From: Nitratiruptor sp.
Lineage (GTDB): Bacteria > Campylobacterota > Campylobacteria > Campylobacterales > Nitratiruptoraceae
Assembly (NCBI GenBank): GCA_015494595.1
Contig: WGAX01000219.1
Span: 1 to 9,657 of the forward strand
Direction: 5' to 3'
Length of the DNA stretch: 9,657 nucleotides
Positions 1 through 6,338 of this stretch are shown one piece after another. The translations under genes were made by a program, and so were the position numbers. The notes beneath the pieces were generated by a model. It ran no database searches. It saw only the letters and a list, made by a program, of their open reading frames with translations, and was not told the DNA's origin. Every line of letters starts with the position of its first letter. Position 1 is the stretch's first letter.

Positions 1-1313
1 ACATTGACTCTATCTTTAACTTCACATGTGAGATAGTTCCACTTGACAACTTGGCTATCAACATAGAGTGATGTATAGATCTCACCCTCTGTTTTCCACT
101 TTGGTCCATACTGGTTGTGAAGCGGTCCTAAGCCAAGCTCTGCTTGACAGTGCATCGCTTTTTTCATATCGATAATTGGTATACCGTATGGGTCTTTACC
201 GGCAAAATCGTGATTTTTTACAGCTTCCATAATCTTTTTGAAATCATACACCGTAGCATGGGTATCAAGTTTACCACACACAACGATATAGCGTCCATCT
301 GGACTTACATCCACACCATGTGGAGATTTAGGCTCAGGAATGAGGAATAGACAATCATTTTTAACAGCCACTTCGATAGGAATAACTTTCATTCCATTGA
401 TGATTTTTACATTTTTGGGATCTTTTGCTAGCTCAGCTAACTTTCTCCAGTTATACACATGCAGGTAGTCCGTATCGTTACGACTCATCCCCGCTTCAAA
501 TGGCGGAAGTCCCTTTTCAATACCACCCGTATACATCTCAGAGTTGAATGAGTTGGTAAATCCCCATCCATAACTAAGCTCTTTCCCAGCATCAGAGAGG
601 TCTTGCATATATGGAGGCATTTCAATGACAAAAGACTCATCTTTGATAATGCGTCCATTTTCGTGATCGAATTTCCAGCAAGTCACCCCACCACGATAAA
701 CATCAGCATACTCTTCCATTGGGTGGTAATTGTTATCATATGGAGCACCATATTGGCACGCTTCGAGGATATATTCGCTATTTGGTGTAAAGAATGCGCC
801 GCCGTGGTCAGATTTAAATACTGGGTTAACGACAATTTGCTTGGTAACAAAATCTTTTAAATCGATAATAGCAATTCTTGGATTTGCCTTGTCGTTGATT
901 GCTAGCCATCTTCCATCATACACACCATTTGTCTCAGAGATTGCTGGGTGGTGCGTATCTCCCCAAGTGATTGGCTTACCGCGATACCATCCCTCTTTAA
1001 GCACTTTCTTGGTATCGTCATCATATCCCCAACCTTGCCAAGGCTCAGGAGTAAAGACACCGATGAATTTAAGTATTCTCATTGATGGCACACCATAGAC
1101 CATAATTTGACCAGATTGACCACCTGAGCTAAATACTATATACTTATCTCGTCCACCTGATGGCGTATAGGTTTTGGCTGCAGCCAAAATATCATCTTGC
1201 GTGAGTCCACGCTCTTTCATTATCTTCTCAAGCTCACTTTGTGCACTTGCAGCGGTGGAAACAAGTCCAACAGCAGCAGCAAGACTAAGCAGCCGCTTAA
1301 ATGCTCGCTTCAT
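1..1313 (-). CDS. nosZ: Nitrous oxide reductase NosZ, clade II, N-terminal 437 residues (3' part off the left edge)
   Basis: Reduces N2O to N2 in the periplasm, the last step of denitrification. No stop codon occurs between the ATG at 1313 and base 1, so I translated the partial frame directly. Residues 1-24 form a signal peptide ending in ASA before QS. It has no twin-arginine pair, which indicates Sec export and fits clade II (atypical) NosZ. The beta-propeller has the expected candidate CuZ ligands: GDTHHP (His121, His122), SDHGG (His170), DYLHV (His285), SPHG (His332) and GPLH (His399). The seventh His, the CuA cupredoxin domain and the C-terminal heme c domain found in some Campylobacterota homologues would lie beyond the edge. 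The start is supported by an AAGGAGG ribosome site (1319-1325) five bases upstream. The gene is preceded by a 230-nt gap, so it may have its own promoter. The identification is very secure. Confidence 0.97.
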   Translation of the reverse strand, partial: MKRAFKRLLSLAAAVGLVSTAASAQSELEKIMKERGLTQDDILAAAKTYTPSGGRDKYIVFSSGGQSGQIMVYGVPSMRILKFIGVFTPEPWQGWGYDDDTKKVLKEGWYRGKPITWGDTHHPAISETNGVYDGRWLAINDKANPRIAIIDLKDFVTKQIVVNPVFKSDHGGAFFTPNSEYILEACQYGAPYDNNYHPMEEYADVYRGGVTCWKFDHENGRIIKDESFVIEMPPYMQDLSDAGKELSYGWGFTNSFNSEMYTGGIEKGLPPFEAGMSRNDTDYLHVYNWRKLAELAKDPKNVKIINGMKVIPIEVAVKNDCLFLIPEPKSPHGVDVSPDGRYIVVCGKLDTHATVYDFKKIMEAVKNHDFAGKDPYGIPIIDMKKAMHCQAELGLGPLHNQYGPKWKTEGEIYTSLYVDSQVVKWNYLTCEVKDRVN

Positions 1314-1349
1314 TAAATCCTCCTTTTATGTTAATTGGGCGTTAAAAAA

Positions 1350-1355
1350 ATTATA
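1350..1355 (-). promoter_or_regulatory. Candidate -10 element for nosZ
   Basis: The minus strand reads TATAAT, a perfect sigma-70 -10 hexamer, with AT-rich sequence upstream and no good -35. Campylobacterota vegetative promoters commonly lack a conserved -35. The implied transcript start near 1343 gives a leader of about 30 nt containing the AAGGAGG ribosome site. AT-rich DNA produces such hexamers by chance, so confidence is limited. Confidence 0.35.
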
Positions 1356-1372
1356 TAGGATTTTTACTTATT

Positions 1373-1391
1373 TGACTCTTAAATAGAGTTA
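1373..1391. repeat. Imperfect inverted repeat upstream of the candidate nosZ -10
   Basis: The arms TGACTCT (1373-1379) and AGAGTTA (1385-1391) pair at six of seven positions around a TAAAT spacer. The centre, near 1382, is about 39 bases upstream of the transcript start implied by the TATAAT. An activator contacting polymerase could sit there. The sequence does not match the FNR consensus TTGAT-N4-ATCAA or the NssR-type TTAAC-N4-GTTAA, so the cognate protein, if any, is unknown. Confidence 0.3.
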
Positions 1392-1482
1392 ATTTTATAC
1401 AAGCTTTCTTAATAAAGAGTAAGAGCTATTTAAGTTTTTATAAAAAACTACCGAAGAGAGAAGAGAGCCTTTTTATGGGATA

Positions 1483-1497
1483 TAGTAGTAATAGGTG
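1483..1497 (-). repeat. 15-nt copy of the nirF 3' end, downstream of nirE
   Basis: TAGTAGTAATAGGTG (plus strand) is identical to 2320-2334, where its complement encodes the last codons and stop of nirF. Here it is noncoding and lies about 47 nt past the nirE stop. Similarity does not clearly extend beyond the 15 nt. It may be a remnant of rearrangement around nirE, or chance. Confidence 0.45.
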
Positions 1498-1518
1498 TGG
1501 CATTTTTGTGACATTTTA
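1497..1518. repeat. Tandem 11-bp imperfect direct repeat
   Basis: GTGGCATTTTT (1497-1507) is followed directly by GTGACATTTTA (1508-1518), with nine of eleven positions identical. The 11-bp period is one helical turn, a spacing seen in some response-regulator sites. It lies about 190 bases upstream of the nosZ start. A binding function is speculative. Confidence 0.3.
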
Positions 1519-1543
1519 TACAAAGAAATCTTAAAAGAAAAAA

Positions 1544-2305
1544 TTATACCTCCATAGCCTCTGTATGAGAAGCTTTTTCAAACCAGTTAAGCTCATCACG
1601 AAGCAGCACCACCTTACCAACTACAATCAAAGCAGGAGTTGGAAGATCTTTTGCCTTTTCATAAATATTCTCAAGCGTTCCTACCACAGTCTTTTGCTCT
1701 GGAGTCGTACCTTTAGAAATGACGGCTACAGGGAAGTCTTTGGGTTTGCCAATCTCAATCAGTTTTTTAGCAATTTTGTCAAGATTATGGAGTCCCATCA
1801 AGAAGACAATGGTATCATCTGTTTTGAAATTCTCCCAAGGAATTTGGCTAGCTTCTTTATTAGGAGCTTCGTGACCAGTAACTACCCTAAAGCTTACACT
1901 TACACCTCGATGCGTTACAGGAATACCCGCATAAGCGGGCACACTAATAGAAGAGGTAATACCCGGAATTACTTCAAATTCTATACCTCTTTCGCGCAGA
2001 TATTTTCCCTCCTCTCCTCCTCTGCCAAATACAAAAGGATCGCCTCCCTTAAGCCGCACTACCACATTATGCTCTAATGCAGCCTCATAGATGACACGAT
2101 TAATCTCATTTTGGGGTAGGATATGTTTGCCATCCTCTTTACCAACATAGATAAATTTACAACCGCTCTTTGCCATTTGTAAAATTTGGGGATTGGCAAG
2201 CCTATCATAAATAATTACATCAGCATCTTTAATCACTCTTGCAGCTTTGAGTGTCAAAAGCTCTATATCGCCAGGACCTGCTCCTGTAAGATAGACTTTG
2301 CCCAT
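1544..2305 (-). CDS. nirE: Uroporphyrinogen-III C-methyltransferase (SUMT; NirE/CobA type)
   Basis: Transfers two methyl groups from S-adenosylmethionine to uroporphyrinogen III to give precorrin-2, the precursor of siroheme and, in denitrifiers, heme d1. It is cytoplasmic. The 253-residue length is that of a stand-alone SUMT, without the CysG-type dehydrogenase/ferrochelatase domain. Visible family motifs are GAGPGD (8-13), VRLKGGDPFVFGRGGEE (83-99), PGITSS (114-119), AGIPVTHR (126-133) and VTGHE (142-146), the conserved SAM and substrate sites. The ATG at 2305 follows an AAGGA ribosome site (2311-2315) by five bases and lies 13 nt after the nirF stop, so it is probably cotranscribed with the d1 genes. 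That position favours the name nirE over cobA. The enzyme may also serve siroheme or cobalamin synthesis if the genome has no second copy. Confidence 0.93.
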   Translation of the reverse strand: MGKVYLTGAGPGDIELLTLKAARVIKDADVIIYDRLANPQILQMAKSGCKFIYVGKEDGKHILPQNEINRVIYEAALEHNVVVRLKGGDPFVFGRGGEEGKYLRERGIEFEVIPGITSSISVPAYAGIPVTHRGVSVSFRVVTGHEAPNKEASQIPWENFKTDDTIVFLMGLHNLDKIAKKLIEIGKPKDFPVAVISKGTTPEQKTVVGTLENIYEKAKDLPTPALIVVGKVVLLRDELNWFEKASHTEAMEV

Positions 2306-2318
2306 AACTATCCTTATC

Positions 2319-3440
2319 TTAGTAGTAATAGGTGAATATGCCAGATGGTTTTGGTACTGCTACTTCCCATACCTTTTGCCATTTTTTAGTATCTAAAGCC
2401 AGCACTTTGCTATCGCCATTATTGGAGATGTAAAGCAAGGGCTTCTCTTTACTCCATCGTACATGCAGCACCATACCTCCAAAATCAAAACGCTTTATCA
2501 CCTGTAAGCTTTTGGTATCTATAATCTGTACAATAGGAAATTTCTTGCCGCTAAAAGTGACTGCTAAATATTTTCTATCAGGACTAAGGGATGTAAAGAC
2601 AGGGTTACCCTCTACTTCAATAGTGGCAATATAGTGAAAATCTTTATCAAAGACAAAAACTTTATTATCACCTACTGCAGGAATAAAAAACCTATCTTTC
2701 ATCACAGACCAAAAGCCAAAATGGGGTACTTTAAGTACCATACTCCTCTTTTCCAACTTTAAAGGCACTCGCTTATAACTTAGCGTATCTAGATTTAACA
2801 CTCCTACAAAAGGGGAGTTAAAAAATCCCACCACATAGAGATTTTGATTAATCATTGCATCAAAAGGCATCTGCCCAGCATTTTTAATAATCTTAAAAGG
2901 CTTAAAAGAGATATGGATCTCATACATCGGTTTACCATCTGGAGTAACGCAGCGAAGAGGAATCTTTTTTACCTCTTTTTTCATTACCCATATCTCATCT
3001 TTATCCATTGCTGCAAAGATGAGATAGTCCTTATAGGTTTTAATACCCACATTTCTTGAGCCTGTTTTAATTGTCTGCAAGAGTCGTAAATGTCTGTTAA
3101 AAATCTCTACCGTTTTATTAGCATAATTTGCTACTGCTATAAAATCTTTTGCTAGTGTAAAGCCAATAGCACTTTTGCTCGCTTTTACCTCCCTGCTGCG
3201 TTTAAACTCCCTGATGGGATCAAATTTAATCAAATAGCCATCTCGCGTAATCATATAGCCATCATTACCGATAAACTTCACCACAGCGTGGTTGCAGTTA
3301 TGCATATCGGTTATCTCATTTGTGAGCTTCCCATTTTTAATAACAGCTAAAGCGCTATTTTCTCGCTCAACTACAAAAATTTTCTCTTTTGCCTGTAAAC
3401 AACTTATAAGTACAACAAGGATCATTAATATATAACGCAT
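2319..3440 (-). CDS. nirF: Heme d1 biosynthesis protein NirF, probable lipoprotein
   Basis: NirF proteins share the eight-bladed cytochrome d1 propeller of NirS but have no heme c domain. They act in a late periplasmic step of heme d1 production. I start it at the ATG at 3440 (373 residues). An upstream in-frame GTG (3446) directly abuts the AAGGAG ribosome site (3447-3452), whereas this ATG is five bases from it. The N-terminus is a short hydrophobic signal ending in the lipobox LISC (Cys14), so the protein is probably anchored as a lipoprotein. A d1-pocket-like motif NCNHAVVKFIGNDGYMITRD (from Asn47, with His51) parallels the His177 region of NirS. VPHFGFW, followed by a NKVFVFD strand, parallels the LHDGGW active-site strand of NirS. 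It begins 2 nt after the nirJ stop and so is translationally linked to it. The 3' end is shared with a 15-nt repeat found downstream of nirE. Confidence 0.9.
   Translation of the reverse strand: MRYILMILVVLISCLQAKEKIFVVERENSALAVIKNGKLTNEITDMHNCNHAVVKFIGNDGYMITRDGYLIKFDPIREFKRSREVKASKSAIGFTLAKDFIAVANYANKTVEIFNRHLRLLQTIKTGSRNVGIKTYKDYLIFAAMDKDEIWVMKKEVKKIPLRCVTPDGKPMYEIHISFKPFKIIKNAGQMPFDAMINQNLYVVGFFNSPFVGVLNLDTLSYKRVPLKLEKRSMVLKVPHFGFWSVMKDRFFIPAVGDNKVFVFDKDFHYIATIEVEGNPVFTSLSPDRKYLAVTFSGKKFPIVQIIDTKSLQVIKRFDFGGMVLHVRWSKEKPLLYISNNGDSKVLALDTKKWQKVWEVAVPKPSGIFTYYY
2320..2334 (-). repeat. 15-nt repeat at the nirF 3' end
   Basis: This is the coding copy of the element also at 1483-1497. On the minus strand it covers the final ACC-TAT-TAC-TAC codons (Thr-Tyr-Tyr-Tyr) and most of the TAA stop of nirF. 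Confidence 0.45.
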
Positions 3441-3442
3441 TT

Positions 3443-4549
3443 TCACTCCTTCACATAACAGCTAGGATCCTCTTGCCACAAATCTCCATATACTGCCCAC
3501 GCCCTTGGCCTGCTACCCCCATTGCATATCTCAATAAACTCACACTCTGCACATTTACCTTTAATCTTTCTTGGATGGGTGCGCAACTTTTGCAAAAGCT
3601 CATTTTCTTGATCAAGCCAAATATCTGCAAAACTCCTTTCAAAAATATTACCAATCTTGATAGGAAAAAAGGGATCTGGTTTTACATCCCCTTCACTATT
3701 GATATTGACTAAATTTCTACCAGCGCTATTTCCCCCCCATTGGCGCAATTTTTGCAAAAGTCTTTCTCTATACTGAGGATAGCGTTTGGTAAATTTATCC
3801 AAAAAGTATACAGCATCCATCTCCATATTGCCTGTGACTACATCGATCTCTTTGCCCTCTTCATAGTAGCTAAAAGCTTTTTCTATAATAAAATCTACTG
3901 CCTCTTTACGCTCCTCTTTAGTTAAATCCATCTTTAAATTATCCAATCCCCTACCGCTATATACTAGATGGGAGATATAGATTTTACTGATCCCTTTACT
4001 CTCTGCTAGCTCAAAAATGTGTGCTAAGGCATCTTTAGTCTCTTTGGTAATAGTAAAGCGAATTCCCACTTTACCCTTATGCTGATGAATAAGATCAATT
4101 GCTTGTAAACTTTTATTATAGGAGCCAATAAGTCCCCTAAATCTATCGTGAATCTCCTCATTACCATCGATACTAATACCAATGTAGCTAAAGGTATCTA
4201 TAATCTTTTGTACATTAGAAGGATTTATATAGAGTCCATTGGTAGAGAGATATGTAGCAATCCCCTCCTCTTGACAAGCTTTGGCTATATCAAATATATC
4301 TTTTCGTGTTAAAGGCTCTCCACCGCTAAAGATAACAAATTTAATTCCAGCTTCTTTGAGCTCTTTAATGGTTGAGAGAATCTTTTGGGTGCTTAATGTA
4401 TCTACAGCATCAAGACCACTTTTGGAGTAGCAGTGGAGGCAGTTGAGATTGCAGCGATTGGTAAAATTCCATATCAAAATAGCTCCGTCCAACTGGCGTG
4501 ATGCTCTATTTTCTAAGGTACTTTTAATAAAATTGGAGAGTCTAAACAC
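3443..4549 (-). CDS. nirJ: Radical SAM heme d1 synthase NirJ
   Basis: NirJ is a cytoplasmic radical SAM/SPASM enzyme that acts on 12,18-didecarboxysiroheme, modifying the propionate side chains on the way to heme d1. The radical SAM cluster motif CNLNCLHC (Cys33, Cys37, Cys40) is followed by the SAM-contact GGEP (76-79) and by LSTNG (101-105) and SIDG (126-129) strands typical of the fold. The C-terminus has four SPASM-type cysteines, CAECEFIEIC (333-342) plus Cys364, for a second iron-sulfur cluster. The 368-residue length is usual for NirJ. The start is GTG at 4549 and overlaps the TAG stop of the upstream gene by one base (TAGTG), with an AAGGAT ribosome site a few bases upstream. That arrangement implies translational coupling. 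Related SPASM proteins (AhbD, PqqE) are alternatives, but the location between nirN- and nirF-type genes decides for NirJ. Confidence 0.93.
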   Translation of the reverse strand: MFRLSNFIKSTLENRASRQLDGAILIWNFTNRCNLNCLHCYSKSGLDAVDTLSTQKILSTIKELKEAGIKFVIFSGGEPLTRKDIFDIAKACQEEGIATYLSTNGLYINPSNVQKIIDTFSYIGISIDGNEEIHDRFRGLIGSYNKSLQAIDLIHQHKGKVGIRFTITKETKDALAHIFELAESKGISKIYISHLVYSGRGLDNLKMDLTKEERKEAVDFIIEKAFSYYEEGKEIDVVTGNMEMDAVYFLDKFTKRYPQYRERLLQKLRQWGGNSAGRNLVNINSEGDVKPDPFFPIKIGNIFERSFADIWLDQENELLQKLRTHPRKIKGKCAECEFIEICNGGSRPRAWAVYGDLWQEDPSCYVKE

Positions 4550-6228
4550 TACTTATCCTTAAAACTCATAATATAATCTGTTATACTTTTGAGCTCTTTT
4601 GGCGAGAGCTTAAAAGCTGGCATTGCATTTCTTCTGTAACCTAAATGTTTATAGGTATGTTGAGGATCAAGAATTTGTGCAATCATCTCATCGCGCCTTC
4701 TCTTTTTGGCAATTTGGCTAAATGGAGGACCAAATGCCATAGCTGTCTGGTGATGGCAGCCCCAACACTTCTCTTTAAAAATAGAGAGCCCAAAGAGTCT
4801 GGGGTAAAAGATACGGTTTTTATTAATAAAGTTATATTTACCTACAGGCACATTGGCTTTGTAATCTTTTATCTCTTTGAAGGTATCGGTCTGCCATACC
4901 AGTAAATCACCATCCCTTTCATAAATACTTAAATAGGCCAATCTCCCATCTCCACTAAACTCTGTATGGATATACTGCTTGCCTTTTCTTGGTACTCTTT
5001 TTTGTATGGAGTAATCTTTCTTATTTACCAAAACCAGCTCATCTGTGCCATTATCGATCCAAAGATATTGGCTTTGAGGATGGGTTTTCACAAAAAAGCC
5101 ATCCCCTCCTATATTGATCTTTTTTACCAGCTTCCAGTCATACATCTGCCAAACGGTTACATAGGGCTTGCGAAGATGAGGCGTTGCAAAGTAGAACCTA
5201 CCCTCACGGTACCAATAGGTAGCGCTAAAGAGATGGGGCATTCCCTCAATGGAAGCATTAAACTCCTCTTTAAGAGTGTCAATATTATAGACTCTTAAAT
5301 CTTTGCCATGGCGCGTAGTACCGATGATATACTCTTCAAAGGGATCGATAAAAAAGTCTTCAATGGGCTTATCCAGTGTAAAGCTTTGAAAAGCTAGTGT
5401 CTTGGTATCTACTTTATACAGAAGTGGCTTGTTGCGCAGTGTAAAGATTGCCTCATCTTTACTGTAAAGCTCATAGAGTGCACTGATTTTGCCATCTACT
5501 GGATAGAGCTTGATTGGAGTAAGTTTTTCTCTATCAAAAACCACCACCATTTGAGGCAACAAACAGGTTGCAAAGAGGTATTTGGCATCACGGCTCAAAG
5601 AGATATTGCGCAAATTTACACATGCTCTAATTTTACTTTCAAGCCTTCCATGCTGTAGGCTATAGTGTCCAATCCAACCATCACGCGTAGGGACATAGAA
5701 ATTTTTACCATCGAGAGTATACTTAAGTCCCCCGTGAACATTTGTAAAATGAAATCGATCTAAAATTCTATCATCTTCCATTACCCATACGCTGTTTGCT
5801 CCACGCTCTACCACAAGCGTTACATTTTCAATATTTTGGATATGAAGATCTTTACCTTTTCTTTTAAACTCTTTTTTACTTCTTTCTATATCTTTCTGGC
5901 TCCACTTAATCCCTTTTGCAGGAGATCGTAAATACGCAATAATTTTATCTATCTCTTCATCATTTAAAAAAGAAAACTTTGGCATAAGCGTTTGAGGAAG
6001 AGAGTTTTTAATAATATCGTGCACTTTTTTGTCGCTGAGCTTTCTTATGAAATTTGGCAGAAGTGGAGGGGCAGAGACTCCCTCTCTTTGCTTTCCATGA
6101 CACATAGAGCAGTATTTAAAATAGAGATTATAACCACTCTGCTTATTTGATTTTGCTTCCAACTCGTGAATAAGAGGAGTAGCTAATAAAAAAGAGAGAG
6201 CACTTAAAAGTAAAAAGATATTTCTCAT
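4549..6228 (-). CDS. nirN: NirN-like protein: cytochrome c - d1 propeller - cytochrome c fusion
   Basis: NirN (dihydro-heme d1 dehydrogenase) is a periplasmic relative of NirS that finishes heme d1 and helps pass it to NirS. From the ATG at 6228 the protein has 559 residues. There is a signal peptide (about 1-25), a first heme c domain with CSMCH (40-44) and a probable Met83 ligand, then a d1-type propeller (about 130-475). VHGGLKYTLDGKNFYVPTRDG (His165) parallels the proximal d1-ligand region of NirS, MPHLF (His332) matches the first active-site His strand, and GKYNFINK matches the NirS C-terminal GKFNVFNT. A second heme c domain, absent from classical NirN, then follows: CWGCHH (488-493) and AMPAF (Met536). 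The propeller is roughly 65 residues shorter than in NirS and lacks the PHPGRG segment. An earlier TTG (6306) would add a charged, signal-less extension with no ribosome site. The ATG has AAGGAG nearby, inside a hairpin. Naming it NirN is likely but not certain. Confidence 0.82.
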   Translation of the reverse strand: MRNIFLLLSALSFLLATPLIHELEAKSNKQSGYNLYFKYCSMCHGKQREGVSAPPLLPNFIRKLSDKKVHDIIKNSLPQTLMPKFSFLNDEEIDKIIAYLRSPAKGIKWSQKDIERSKKEFKRKGKDLHIQNIENVTLVVERGANSVWVMEDDRILDRFHFTNVHGGLKYTLDGKNFYVPTRDGWIGHYSLQHGRLESKIRACVNLRNISLSRDAKYLFATCLLPQMVVVFDREKLTPIKLYPVDGKISALYELYSKDEAIFTLRNKPLLYKVDTKTLAFQSFTLDKPIEDFFIDPFEEYIIGTTRHGKDLRVYNIDTLKEEFNASIEGMPHLFSATYWYREGRFYFATPHLRKPYVTVWQMYDWKLVKKINIGGDGFFVKTHPQSQYLWIDNGTDELVLVNKKDYSIQKRVPRKGKQYIHTEFSGDGRLAYLSIYERDGDLLVWQTDTFKEIKDYKANVPVGKYNFINKNRIFYPRLFGLSIFKEKCWGCHHQTAMAFGPPFSQIAKKRRRDEMIAQILDPQHTYKHLGYRRNAMPAFKLSPKELKSITDYIMSFKDK

Positions 6229-6232
6229 TCTA

Positions 6233-6249
6233 GCTCCTTTTTGAGGAGC
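6233..6249 (-). promoter_or_regulatory. Hairpin occluding the nirN ribosome binding site
   Basis: On the minus-strand transcript GCUCCU (6249-6244) and AGGAGC (6238-6233) form a perfect 6-bp stem with a five-base CAAAA loop. The 3' arm is the Shine-Dalgarno sequence, ending four bases before the nirN ATG. If it forms, initiation at nirN would be limited. I infer that this helps keep the biosynthetic genes less expressed than nirS. A second short pairing, CTAAG/CTTAG (6258-6262 with 6271-6275), lies just upstream. Confidence 0.5.
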
Positions 6250-6314
6250 AAGAACTACTAAGCTACTACACTTAGCACTTCTTACTCTTCTACCTATTTT
6301 ACACAAATTGTAGT

Positions 6315-6337
6315 AAGAAGGGGCTTAGCCCCCTCTT
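6315..6337 (-). terminator. Stem-loop just after the nirS stop codon
   Basis: The arms AAGAAGGGGC (6315-6324) and GCCCCCTCTT (6328-6337) pair at nine of ten positions around a three-base loop, with a GC-rich core. It begins one base after the nirS TAA. On the minus strand the T-rich stretch (TTCTT) lies within the stem and no long U run follows. It is therefore better seen as a partial terminator or 3'-end stabiliser than as a full stop. Plus-strand reading has a better T tail, but no plus-strand gene leads into it. Confidence 0.6.
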
Positions 6338-6338
6338 T

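Larger units (their letters stand above)
1314..1543 (-). promoter_or_regulatory. nirE-nosZ intergenic region, likely nosZ promoter region
   Basis: This is the longest gene-free gap in the window. Read on the minus strand it is very AT-rich. It has three -10-like elements: TATAAT at 1355-1350, and TTGTATAAAAT twice (1402-1392 and 1523-1513). It also holds an imperfect inverted repeat (1373-1391), a tandem 11-bp repeat (1497-1518) and a 15-nt copy of the nirF 3' end (1483-1497). No coding frame with a ribosome site is apparent, and no clear intrinsic terminator follows nirE: only a T-rich run without a stem. A dedicated nosZ promoter here is an inference from gap length and composition. Confidence 0.5.

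Noticed and set aside
1330..1344. TTAA-N7-TTAA near the nosZ start as an NssR/FNR-type operator
   Set aside because: The spacing is one base too long for TTAAC-N4-GTTAA and the half-sites are incomplete. Such matches are frequent in this AT-rich DNA.
1531..1543. T-rich run after the nirE stop as an intrinsic terminator
   Set aside because: I found no stem of useful length directly before it on the minus strand.
1565..2077. Long plus-strand open frame opposite nirE, and similar frames at 730-1098, 4966-5298 and 6522-7034
   Set aside because: They lie antisense to genes with strong family motifs, have no ribosome sites or recognisable domains, and have the composition expected of complementary shadows.
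6229..6306. 26-residue N-terminal extension of the nirN-like frame from a TTG at 6306
   Set aside because: It has no ribosome site and is basic and Cys-containing. It would also bury a normal signal peptide that starts at the ATG at 6228 behind a good AAGGAG.
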